DNA of 7,897 nt from Planctomycetota bacterium. GTDB lineage: Bacteria; Planctomycetota; UBA8742; SKZP01; JAIOTL01. Shown here one piece after another: positions 1 to 6,251 of the stretch (its first letter is position 1; each line of letters opens with the position of its first letter). A program made the translations under genes and the position numbers. Location: contig JAIOTL010000313.1 in assembly GCA_021106775.1 (NCBI GenBank), positions 1 through 7,897 of the forward strand. Direction: 5' to 3'. The notes beneath the pieces are model-generated. The model saw only the letters and a list, made by a program, of their open reading frames with translations, was not told where the DNA came from and did not search any database.

Positions 1-770
1 GAAAGTTCAGAACCGTCAGCAAGTATGATTTTTAGACGTTTGATAGAAGCACAATCCTGAAATTCGCCCTGAGTCTTAATCAACAGGCTTTTCCTGTCGC
101 TCAATAACTCACCTGCGGGGAAATTCTGATGCTCGGATTTAATAATCTCGGCAATCTCGTTTATTGTAAATCCAAAAGCTTTCGCTTTTAACGGGTCTAT
201 CTCGACATGAATCTCTTGTTCCAATTCCCCGTAATAATCAATATATGATACTTCGTCGATTTCTTCGAGCGAGGATTTTAGCTTGTCAGCATAGGTTTTC
301 AGAATATCCAAATCGGTAGTTTCAGCTGAATTCGTCAGCGACACAAGCAGTATGGGTGTATCGTCAAAGCTACGCGACTCGATGAAAGGTTCCTCAGCTT
401 CTTCAGGAAATTCGGGTTTAACAAGATTAACAATGTCTTCGACTTCGCGTTTTGTGTAATCAATATCCTCGTTGCCCAGAAATTTCATGTTTATTATGAG
501 TCCGCCGTCATAGCTCATACTTTCGACATAATCCAGGTTTTTCAAACCTTTGAGTTTATCCTCGATTTTGCGGGTTATTTTTGATTCAACTTCGTCGGGT
601 GATGCACCAGGATAAGACATGTGAATCATTATATATGGAACAGTGATGTCAGGTTCACGCTCAACAGGAATCTTATTCTGCAAAATGAAAAGTCCGAAAG
701 CACTCAGAAATGCTATCAGAATTATAATTGCATACGGGTAATCAACGATGTTTTCGAAGAATTTGCGCAT
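1..770 (-). CDS. RND-family efflux transporter, N-terminal part (gene runs off the window)
   Basis: Reading the minus strand from the ATG at 770-768 gives 256 uninterrupted codons to the window edge, so this is the 5' quarter of a protein that in this family is usually about 1000-1050 residues. Residues 1-10 are a short cytoplasmic lead, residues 11-30 form the first membrane helix (YPYAIIILIAFLSAFGLFIL), and the family motif SYPGASPDEVE lies at 52-62, where AcrB-like pumps have SYPGA. The rest fits the first periplasmic porter domain. Family members are inner-membrane proton-driven pumps that export drugs, metals or lipids with a periplasmic adaptor and an outer-membrane channel. The substrate class cannot be read here because the proton-relay helices lie outside the window. 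No adaptor gene is seen upstream; any partner would lie beyond base 1. A weak AGGAAA about 16 nt before the ATG may be the ribosome binding site. Family assignment is secure; the subfamily is not. Confidence 0.93.
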   Translation of the reverse strand, partial: MRKFFENIVDYPYAIIILIAFLSAFGLFILQNKIPVEREPDITVPYIMIHMSYPGASPDEVESKITRKIEDKLKGLKNLDYVESMSYDGGLIINMKFLGNEDIDYTKREVEDIVNLVKPEFPEEAEEPFIESRSFDDTPILLVSLTNSAETTDLDILKTYADKLKSSLEEIDEVSYIDYYGELEQEIHVEIDPLKAKAFGFTINEIAEIIKSEHQNFPAGELLSDRKSLLIKTQGEFQDCASIKRLKIILADGSEL

Positions 771-812
771 AATTTTTGTGAAAGATTTCCTGAAATCAAA
801 ATATTTTTACAT

Positions 813-818
813 ATTATA
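813..818 (-). promoter_or_regulatory. Possible -10 element for the RND transporter gene
   Basis: The minus strand reads TATAAT at 818-813, a perfect sigma70 -10 hexamer about 43 nt before the RND start codon. The matching -35 position (about 841-836, TTCAAT) is poor. The hairpin at 831-850 overlaps that position. In such AT-rich DNA a lone TATAAT is weak evidence, and Bacteroidota use a different housekeeping consensus. Confidence 0.25.
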
Positions 819-830
819 TAATGAAACCGA

Positions 831-850
831 GAATTATTGAAAAATAATTC
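831..850. repeat. Perfect 8-bp inverted repeat with GAAA loop upstream of the RND gene
   Basis: GAATTATT (831-838), GAAA (839-842) and AATAATTC (843-850) form a perfect stem-loop about 60 nt upstream of the transporter start. It sits where a -35 element or operator would be, so it could be a repressor-binding site. It could equally be a chance palindrome in AT-rich DNA, because the stem has only one G:C pair. Confidence 0.45.
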
Positions 851-1021
851 GAGGTTCCGCGATATTCCAAAGGAATTGAGCGTAAAAGACAGCATTGAAT
901 TTGTACAAAACTAACTTCTATAAGAATTTTTACCACGAAATACACGATAAAATTTAGACTTTAAGAATTAAGATTCTTTGCCAAAGAGAACACCAAGTTA
1001 CACTAATATTTAAGATTTTTG

Positions 1022-1115
1022 CCTGTCATTCTGAGCAAAGCGAAGAATCCTGACGATTGATTTCTATTCCAAATCTGTATTCTTCATTTCACTACGTTTC
1101 ATTCAGAATGACAGG
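1022..1115. repeat. Long inverted repeat (TGTCATTCTGA family), MITE-like intergenic element
   Basis: CCTGTCATTCTGA (1022-1034) is matched perfectly by its reverse complement at 1103-1115. The similarity continues inward in broken form: the left arm goes on with AAAGC then GAAGAAT, and the right arm, read on the minus strand, with AAACG, then GAAATGAAGAAT. The intervening 20-30 bases are unrelated. From memory, words of this form are scattered in many copies through environmental FCB-group genomes. The element begins 21 nt beyond the stop of the vWA gene, so in that transcript it would fold into a hairpin and could act as a processing or termination structure. No transposase is present. Confidence 0.7.
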
Positions 1116-1136
1116 TTACGTTGTTTTTAACGCAAT

Positions 1137-4100
1137 TTAGTCCTCTGCGATGATTATGGGGAAAATCTGAATCATATTATCTGATTCAAGCTCAAGCTGA
1201 ATTTCCTCAAGCTTTTTCTTGATGCTCGAAATCGTGAATTTGTGTTCAGCTTTCAAATCAACCGTTCTGCCAGTGCGCTTATCGACATACACCTTCTTGC
1301 CGGTGGCTGGCGGTGCGTCACCCATGAGAATAATCATCTTTTTCTCGGCACGATGACTCCAATGCAAGTCGGTCAATGAACCCATGATGCCTTCGTAAAC
1401 CGCTTCAGGCATGTCGTAGTTGCCCTTGCCAACACTCAACGTTATGTTTTTGATGGCGTTCTGTACCTTTTGCGTTTTGATTGTGAATCCAGACATAATT
1501 TTGTAAATGTAACCTGGATTTCCGAATTGTGTCGGCAAATCGCGATAACAAACAATTGATGTTCTTACGTCAGGGCAAATATCCTTAATTTTCTTGGCGA
1601 CCTTAGCAACTTCCGCTTTCAGCGTTTCGATGTCGTTTTTCATCGTGCTGGTCGTGTCAATGAGAAGCACAATATCCGCAGATTTCGCCAGCCCAAGCTC
1701 GCGGTTGAGGATTTCGTTGAGAATACCCGGCAATTCCTCGGCACTTGGTGAAAAATATGCTGTTCCCTTTGTGAGTTCAGCCAACAACTTAAATTCCTCT
1801 GCGGTTTTTTCGTCAGTTTTCCCGTCTGATTCTCTTGTCATCGCCTTTTGCAGGAATTCGTAAGCTTTATCGAAATTTTTCGTGCGTTCGTGATATTTTT
1901 TCAAAAATTCGTCTATATCCCCCTTAATTTTGATAGCTCGAGTTCTGGTTCGGGTTGAAAATGCTGCCTCAAGCAGAATCCTTTCTTCCTTGATCATCCT
2001 GTCCTTATCACCGAATAGGTCAAGCTGACGCTTTAGTAAATCAACTTCTGTCTCAAGTTCGGAAACTTTTGTCTGCGAGTCGCCAAGCTCCCTATTTCTG
2101 CTCGCTAAATCCTGATTTGTTTTATCGATTGTTGCATTGGCGTCATCTAGCTCCTCACCTTTCTTCTTAAGTTCATCACTGGTTATTTTGTGTTTGCGTT
2201 CCTCAGATTCAAAGCTGTTTTTGAACTGCTCACGCTCTATGCTTGTTTGTGTCAGGTCTTCTTTGGTCAGAGTCAATTCATCCTTTGTTTTCTTCAAATC
2301 CGCTTCGGTAGTTGAAAGAGAATCCTGCGTTATTTTATGTTTGCGTCTCTCGGATTCGAGGTTACGGTTTGCCTGTGCGAGAGAGTCCTCGGATTTGGCA
2401 AGTTTGTTCTCGGTTTCAGCCAATTTGTTGCGCAAATCGATAAGTTTTGTTGAAGCATCAGAAGAACCCTCCTTCAGGTCAGAAACCTGCGTTTCAAGGT
2501 TTTTCTTATCGCGGGTCAAAGCATTGATTTCAATTTTGTGTTCGCGAATATCCTTATCCTTGTCAAGAATCTTGTCGTCATAATCCTTCACGATTTTGTC
2601 AATTTTTTCATTATATTCTTCTCTGAGGTCGAGAATACTCTGTTTATGTTTGTCCTTGAGGTTTTCAATTTCGGTATCTTTACTTTCAAGCTCATTCTGC
2701 AAATCTATAAGCTGTTGTTTGCTGAGACCGGCGTTATCACTCAACTGCTTTTCAAGTCTTGCTTTGTCATTTTCCAAAGCACTTTTCTCCGCTTTCAAAG
2801 TAGTATTTTCGCTTTCGAGGTTGGTTCTTGTGATTTCAAGTGCTGAAATTCGCGCACTCATATTGTTGATTTGTCTGTCATTGTCCTCAATTTTCTGTTT
2901 TTGCAATGCTATTTGGTCAAAAACGTGCTTTTTCTCTGAGATGGCGGTATCACGGGCGGTTTCAGCATTCTGTTGTGCTTTTAATGCTGCGGAAATTCTA
3001 GTATCAGCATCCTCTTTTGCTAGTTTTATGTTTTTGTCCCTATCTGCAAACGCTTCGTCCATATCCACAACTGCTTTATCACGTTGTTCGATGAGCATTT
3101 CATCTCCTGGTGGCATCAGAATAAGTCTGAGCATAAAGCCGGTTATTATGCCAATTATTGCAAACATAAGGACGAAACCTGCTGCGACAAAGAAACTCGG
3201 GGGTTTCATAAGCTTTGTTACAGCAACTGGCTTCTCGAATTCTTGTTGTACTTCTACTTCCTTGATAATTTCAAGCGGTTTTTCAATGATTGTACGTTTT
3301 TGCAGTGTTTTTGCCACAATCATAGGAATTTCGACAAGTTGACGTGTTTTAAGTTCCTTTGTGAAATAAACCGGTGAATCCTTCTGAACCAGCTTTTCTT
3401 CAGAGACCGAATTAGTGACAGTAAACGGAACTTCAACCTGTTTTTCCGATGTAACTTCGGTGTGAACCTTAACCGGAACCTCTTGAATCACCTGTTTTTC
3501 GACTTCAATGGTTTCAGCACGAACCATACCGATGGGTTTCTGAACAATTTTATCAACGGGCATCTCTTTCACAGTAACCATCGGAACTTCCACTTCGATG
3601 ATTTTGTCAACCTGTACGGTGTTTTCAATAGAAACAGGTTTGTCATACATGCGAAACGGCGATTTCATGATATTGTATTTATCGGAGAGACAGCCTGCAT
3701 AATCGCCAACCATCATGACACGTTCTCGGTCAATAAGACCTGTATCATCATCAGAAAGCTCCCATTGAAATCCGAGGTCAGGAGTTTCTTTGTACATGCG
3801 ATAATACCAACTCGCCATTGTCGTCATTGCTTTATATGCAGTGATTAGATGAGCATATTTATCATATGTCAATTTCAATGATGAAACACTGGTTTTGCTG
3901 TTCTGAAATTCATCCTTTTCAGAATCTGTCAGTCTGTTGAGGTAATTCTCTTCTTCCTCTGAAGTATCAATTTGTGATTTCTCGAAATCAACAAGCTTAA
4001 GAACCTGAGTACCTTTAAGCTTTTTTATGTTATCAAAGTCAGATTTGCTGGGAAATGCAATGCCATTATAATCGTTTGGTGAAAGCGAATTAAGTGTTTC

Positions 4101-4397
4101 AAAAACATCTATTTGGTCTTTTCGAATACGTTTCCTATTTTTCAGAATTCTAAGAACATCGTGCGAGCTTTGAATATTTTCCATTTTCTCATGCTTGGCG
4201 ATGCCGTCCGTGAAAATTCTATCAACCAAGTCCTGTAAATCTATTACAAACGCTGCTGCATCGCTGCGGAAATGTTTGCCGAGTTCATCAACATCTTTCT
4301 GAAATTTTTCATCGAGCAATTGCCTTAGGACATTATTCTCATTGTGTGCAACAAGCATCCATTTATTGAAATCTTTTTCAAATCTGTCGAGATTCAT
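1137..4397 (-). CDS. Membrane-anchored coiled-coil protein with C-terminal vWA domain and alveolin-like repeats
   Basis: A 1086-residue protein, not recognised as a named gene. Order (residues from this start): 1-250, helical acidic/basic domain without signal peptide; about 252-392, Val/Glu/Pro-rich tract with recurring VEVPM, EVPVKV, VEVPF, VEIPM and EKPLEI units; about 402-423, one transmembrane helix; about 430-805, coiled coil; about 907-1086, vWA domain. The vWA shows the MIDAS motif D914-T-T-S-T918, CYRD (950-953), NYDMPEAV (993-1000) and GDAPP (1026-1030), as in vWA domains of the VwkA type. Such domains bind Mg2+/Mn2+ and protein ligands. Charge around the helix (three Lys before it, net acid after) suggests N-inside, C-outside, placing coiled coil and vWA in the periplasm; this is inference. 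The start was chosen at ATG 4397 because AGAGGT lies 6 nt upstream; an in-frame GTG at 4418 would overlap that site. The neighbours give no functional clue. A scaffold or envelope-spanning role is a guess. Confidence 0.9.
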   Translation of the reverse strand: MNLDRFEKDFNKWMLVAHNENNVLRQLLDEKFQKDVDELGKHFRSDAAAFVIDLQDLVDRIFTDGIAKHEKMENIQSSHDVLRILKNRKRIRKDQIDVFETLNSLSPNDYNGIAFPSKSDFDNIKKLKGTQVLKLVDFEKSQIDTSEEEENYLNRLTDSEKDEFQNSKTSVSSLKLTYDKYAHLITAYKAMTTMASWYYRMYKETPDLGFQWELSDDDTGLIDRERVMMVGDYAGCLSDKYNIMKSPFRMYDKPVSIENTVQVDKIIEVEVPMVTVKEMPVDKIVQKPIGMVRAETIEVEKQVIQEVPVKVHTEVTSEKQVEVPFTVTNSVSEEKLVQKDSPVYFTKELKTRQLVEIPMIVAKTLQKRTIIEKPLEIIKEVEVQQEFEKPVAVTKLMKPPSFFVAAGFVLMFAIIGIITGFMLRLILMPPGDEMLIEQRDKAVVDMDEAFADRDKNIKLAKEDADTRISAALKAQQNAETARDTAISEKKHVFDQIALQKQKIEDNDRQINNMSARISALEITRTNLESENTTLKAEKSALENDKARLEKQLSDNAGLSKQQLIDLQNELESKDTEIENLKDKHKQSILDLREEYNEKIDKIVKDYDDKILDKDKDIREHKIEINALTRDKKNLETQVSDLKEGSSDASTKLIDLRNKLAETENKLAKSEDSLAQANRNLESERRKHKITQDSLSTTEADLKKTKDELTLTKEDLTQTSIEREQFKNSFESEERKHKITSDELKKKGEELDDANATIDKTNQDLASRNRELGDSQTKVSELETEVDLLKRQLDLFGDKDRMIKEERILLEAAFSTRTRTRAIKIKGDIDEFLKKYHERTKNFDKAYEFLQKAMTRESDGKTDEKTAEEFKLLAELTKGTAYFSPSAEELPGILNEILNRELGLAKSADIVLLIDTTSTMKNDIETLKAEVAKVAKKIKDICPDVRTSIVCYRDLPTQFGNPGYIYKIMSGFTIKTQKVQNAIKNITLSVGKGNYDMPEAVYEGIMGSLTDLHWSHRAEKKMIILMGDAPPATGKKVYVDKRTGRTVDLKAEHKFTISSIKKKLEEIQLELESDNMIQIFPIIIAED
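1140..1679 (-). other. vWA domain of the coiled-coil protein
   Basis: Residues 907-1086 start with the strand ADIVLLID carrying the MIDAS aspartate. Thr replaces the usual Ser at both the third and fifth positions of DxSxS. The middle holds CYRD and PEAV, followed by MIILMGDAPP with the third conserved aspartate (1027). Two cysteines nine residues apart (941 and 950) flank a strand and could form a disulfide if this domain is exported. The protein ends at FPIIIAED, directly after the last expected beta strand, so the final helix of a typical vWA fold appears to be missing. Confidence 0.8.
2182..2357 (-). repeat. 49-residue tandem duplication in the coiled coil
   Basis: ESERRKHKITQDSL and ESEERKHKITSDEL lie exactly 49 residues (seven heptads) apart. 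At DNA level the 29-base segments 2182-2210 and 2329-2357 match closely, 147 bases apart. This shows the rod grew by in-frame duplication in register with the heptad. Confidence 0.75.
3219..3647 (-). repeat. Alveolin-like Val/Glu/Pro repeat tract (protein level)
   Basis: About 140 residues alternate Val/Ile with Glu/Lys and recurring Pro in units near VEKxVxEVPVxV (for example IIEVEVPM, VIQEVPVKV, QVEVPF, LVEIPM, TIIEKPLEI). The spacing is irregular, and no exact DNA repeat was noticed. The pattern resembles the alveolin repeats of protist inner-membrane-complex proteins and similar low-complexity tracts in bacterial cytoskeletal or surface proteins. Shared ancestry is not implied. It lies immediately before the membrane helix. 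Confidence 0.65.
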
Positions 4398-4403
4398 ATT
4401 ATT

Positions 4404-4409
4404 ACCTCT
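4404..4409 (-). promoter_or_regulatory. Ribosome binding site deciding the vWA gene start
   Basis: The minus strand reads AGAGGT six bases before the ATG at 4397-4395. Its position supports this ATG over the in-frame upstream GTG at 4418, which would place the site inside the coding sequence. Confidence 0.7.
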
Positions 4410-4437
4410 TATTACCACAAATTACTTTGAATACTTT

Positions 4438-4465
4438 ATTTTATTAACTACGGAGCAATAATCAA
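4438..4465 (-). promoter_or_regulatory. Sigma70-like promoter candidate for the vWA gene
   Basis: On the minus strand, TTGATT (4465-4460) is followed by a 16-nt spacer and TAAAAT (4443-4438). That is four of six and five of six matches to the sigma70 boxes. Transcription would start near 4431, giving a leader of roughly 33 nt before the ATG at 4397. If the host uses Bacteroidota-type promoters this match may be fortuitous. Confidence 0.45.
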
Positions 4466-4471
4466 TTGATT
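4460..4471. promoter_or_regulatory. 12-bp perfect palindrome over the -35 box of the vWA gene
   Basis: AATCAATTGATT is a perfect palindrome that covers the whole candidate -35 hexamer, a typical place for a dimeric repressor to bind. Next to it, TGACT (4483-4487) and AGTCA (4495-4499) form a further 5-bp inverted repeat. The operator role is inferred only from position and symmetry. Confidence 0.35.
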
Positions 4472-4608
4472 TTAAGTTAAACTGACTATTGAAAAGTCAT
4501 TTTATCAACAATCAGCTATACAGTATTCAAATCGTCATTAATAACACAATATTACAACAAATATTATTCTCAATTTACTCAAAACTTGCACTTGATTTGT
4601 TTCGTGTA

Positions 4609-5880
4609 TCAACTGCATATCGGTATATTTTGCTCACGCTCTGCACCAACAGAAATAAAATTAACGGGTACTCCGAGAATTTCCTGTATTCGCATAACAT
4701 ATTTTCTCGCGTTTTCCGGCATTTGGCTGAAATTTTTACAATAAGAGATATTCTCATCCCAACCGTCAAATTCCTCTGTATCTACCTCAACCTGCTCAAG
4801 CTCATCAATTGTTGCAGGATATTGACCGATTTCATATCCTTTATATCCAGTAATAAGTTTGATTTTCTTGAGCCCGCTAAGCACATCGAGCTTTGTAAGA
4901 TAAATTTCATCAACCCCAGACAAAAGCGTAGAGTATTTGACGGAAACAAGGTCAAGCCAACTGCAACGACGCGGGCGTTCTGTTGTTGCACCGAATTCTT
5001 TACCCACTGTACCGAGATGATTTCCCTGTTCATTGAACAACTCGCCAGGTAACGGACCATTGCCAACTCTTGTGCAATAAGCCTTGACGACTCCAATAAT
5101 ATTTATTTTTTTCGGGCTTAATCCTGTACCGGAGAAGATATTGCCCGATGTTGTTACCGATGAGGTTACAAATGGATATGTTCCGTGCTCGATATCAAGC
5201 ATTGATCCCTGTGCACCTTCCACGAGAACCCTTTTACCTGCTGATTCCGCAGTTCTGACGTAATGCCCAACATCAGTTATCATCTTCATCAGCTTGGATT
5301 TACGGTTTTCCAGTTTCTCAAAAATCTCATCAAGCGGTATAATGTCAGCATCGTAGAGTTTTTTCATGGAAAAAGCATGTGTTTTGTGGAGTTCGCCGAG
5401 TTTCAGAAGGAATTTATCCCAGTTTTTCATGTCGCCAAAGCGCAATCCACGGCGAGTGATTTTATCTTCGTAGCAAGGACCGATTCCTCTTTTTGTTGTA
5501 CCGATGGATTTGTTTCCACGAGCGAGTTCTCGAAGCCCGTCAAGCTGAATGTGGAACGGAAAAACAATATGCGCCCGGTTGCTGATTCCGAGTCTGCTGA
5601 CAACCTCAAGCCCTTTGTTTTCAAGCATTTCTATTTCGTCAAACATTGTCTCAATGTCAATTACTACGCCGTTTCCGAGCAAACAGGTAGTATGTTCATA
5701 AAACATGCCCGATGGTACAAGATGGAAGACAAATTTTTCACCCTTGATGTTAACAGTGTGACCGGCGTTGGCTCCGCCAGCAAAACGGACGATAACGTCA
5801 GATTCTTTAGATAACAGATCAATTATTTTCGCCTTGCCTTCATCTCCCCATTGAAGTCCCAGAACAGCATTGAATTTCAT
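4609..5880 (-). CDS. purA: Adenylosuccinate synthetase
   Basis: A 423-residue enzyme of normal family length that joins IMP and aspartate using GTP to give adenylosuccinate, the first committed step from IMP to AMP, in the cytoplasm. WGDEGK (11-16) carries catalytic Asp13, and GGANAGHT (35-42) carries catalytic His41. IGTTKRGIGP (126-135), GAQGSMLDIEHGTYPFVTSS (222-241), the IMP-binding ATTERPRR segment (298-305), and LTKLDVL (328-334) of the GTP-binding side follow in the expected order. Two usually invariant glycines differ: position 17 is Ala (GDEGKAK instead of GDEGKGK) and position 301 is Glu (TTERPRR instead of TTGRPRR). The catalytic pair and the arginines are intact, so I expect an active enzyme. 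The ATG at 5880 has GGAGA seven bases upstream. The gene stands alone, with no other purine gene nearby and a divergent neighbour upstream. Confidence 0.97.
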   Translation of the reverse strand: MKFNAVLGLQWGDEGKAKIIDLLSKESDVIVRFAGGANAGHTVNIKGEKFVFHLVPSGMFYEHTTCLLGNGVVIDIETMFDEIEMLENKGLEVVSRLGISNRAHIVFPFHIQLDGLRELARGNKSIGTTKRGIGPCYEDKITRRGLRFGDMKNWDKFLLKLGELHKTHAFSMKKLYDADIIPLDEIFEKLENRKSKLMKMITDVGHYVRTAESAGKRVLVEGAQGSMLDIEHGTYPFVTSSVTTSGNIFSGTGLSPKKINIIGVVKAYCTRVGNGPLPGELFNEQGNHLGTVGKEFGATTERPRRCSWLDLVSVKYSTLLSGVDEIYLTKLDVLSGLKKIKLITGYKGYEIGQYPATIDELEQVEVDTEEFDGWDENISYCKNFSQMPENARKYVMRIQEILGVPVNFISVGAEREQNIPICS

Positions 5881-5887
5881 TAATGTT

Positions 5888-5892
5888 TCTCC
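5888..5892 (-). promoter_or_regulatory. Ribosome binding site of purA
   Basis: The minus strand reads GGAGA with seven bases between it and the purA ATG. The resulting protein begins directly at the conserved first strand, so the start is well supported. Confidence 0.7.
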
Positions 5893-5920
5893 GAAATATT
5901 ACTCAAATCGAACGAGATTT

Positions 5921-6037
5921 TGCCTAGTGCTCAGAGACAAATAACAAACGGTAGGTCAAGCATCTTGCCTGACTCTGACAACATCTTCATTGACAGGCTA
6001 GGAAGCCTGTTCTACTTCTGTTCCAAAGCACTAGACA
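5921..6037. repeat. Paired-hairpin inverted repeat element with CTAGTGCT outer arms
   Basis: Outer arms CTAGTGCT (5924-5931) and AGCACTAG (6027-6034) match perfectly. Inside lie two hairpins of related sequence. GTCAAGC and GCCTGAC (5955-5961 and 5967-5973) pair with one mismatch; ACAGGCT and AGCCTGT (5993-5999 and 6004-6010) pair perfectly around AGGA. Read on opposite strands the two inner units resemble each other (a GTAG start, then CAAGC/CAGGC and GCCTG), so the whole is an inverted repeat of hairpins. The look is that of a non-autonomous intergenic repeat; words like ACAGGC..GCCTGT are common in environmental bacterial genomes. No transposase is present. Confidence 0.65.
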
Positions 6038-6044
6038 TTATTTA

Positions 6045-6121
6045 AGCCAATAACCGATGTCCAAAGTATGCACATCCCTTTGAATGTAAAAACATACAGA
6101 TAGTATTTTCAATTATTGGCT
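6045..6121. repeat. Inverted repeat with 9-bp arms (AGCCAATAA / TTATTGGCT)
   Basis: The arms at 6045-6053 and 6113-6121 are perfect reverse complements separated by 59 bases. A smaller pair, GTATG (6066-6070) and CATAC (6093-6097), is nested inside. It may be a remnant of a small mobile repeat or a structured regulatory segment; nothing decides between them. Confidence 0.5.
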
Positions 6122-6140
6122 AATGAATTATATCAAACAT

Positions 6141-6189
6141 CTAAAATTTTGCACTTGCTTTTTTGTGCAGATTAACCGGAAAATTTTAG
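6141..6189. repeat. Inverted repeat with 10-bp arms (CTAAAATTTT / AAAATTTTAG)
   Basis: The arms at 6141-6150 and 6180-6189 are perfectly complementary. A GCAC/GTGC pair (6151-6154 and 6165-6168) lies inside, giving a stem of 14 pairs interrupted by an 11-base bulge on one side. It lies about 100 bases before the rightward start codon. AT-richness and the self-palindromic AAAATTTT core lower its significance. Confidence 0.5.
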
Positions 6190-6251
6190 CTCAATGGCAG
6201 GTAGTGTGAAAATTCCAAAATTATTTATTCGACTTACTGAAATGTGAAGTG

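Larger units (their letters stand above)
771..1136. other. Non-coding interval between the RND gene and the vWA gene
   Basis: These 366 bases hold no convincing gene on either strand. They contain the GAAA-loop hairpin at 831-850, a second small hairpin at 963-978 (AAGAAT, TAAG, ATTCTT), a stretch at about 930-1005 with short ACGAAA/ACACGA/CACCAAG-type words that looks like degraded intergenic repeat, and the long-armed inverted repeat at 1022-1115. The RND gene promoter should lie at the left side and the 3' end of the vWA transcript at the right side. Confidence 0.6.

Noticed and set aside
621..821. Plus-strand open frame of 66 codons
   Set aside because: Lies mostly antisense to the first membrane helix of the RND transporter and has no supporting signal.
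2596..3342. Long open frame (248 codons) on the plus strand inside the vWA gene
   Set aside because: It is antisense to the coiled-coil and membrane region. Its Ser/Phe/Leu-rich composition is the expected shadow of Glu/Lys/Asp-rich codons, and no ribosome site or family motif was found.
1137..4397. vWA protein as part of a known ternary tellurium-resistance, MoxR-vWA or defence system
   Set aside because: No MoxR-type ATPase, Ter protein, nuclease, kinase or phosphatase gene is next to it; the neighbours are a pump and a housekeeping enzyme.
4398..4418. Seven-codon N-terminal extension of the vWA protein from GTG 4418
   Set aside because: It would place the clear AGAGGT ribosome site inside the coding sequence; the ATG at 4397 has ideal spacing.
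4489..5052. Plus-strand open frame of 187 codons overlapping the 3' part of purA
   Set aside because: Mostly antisense to conserved purA sequence, with no recognisable domain.
5263..5814. Plus-strand open frame of 183 codons within purA
   Set aside because: Entirely antisense to conserved catalytic parts of purA, so it is a shadow frame.
1137..5880. purA and the vWA gene as one operon with linked function
   Set aside because: They are co-directional but 211 bases apart with a separate promoter candidate ahead of the vWA gene; no functional link is visible.
5921..6189. CRISPR array or insertion sequence in the repeat-rich spacer
   Set aside because: The repeats are inverted, not direct and evenly spaced, and no transposase or Cas gene is present.
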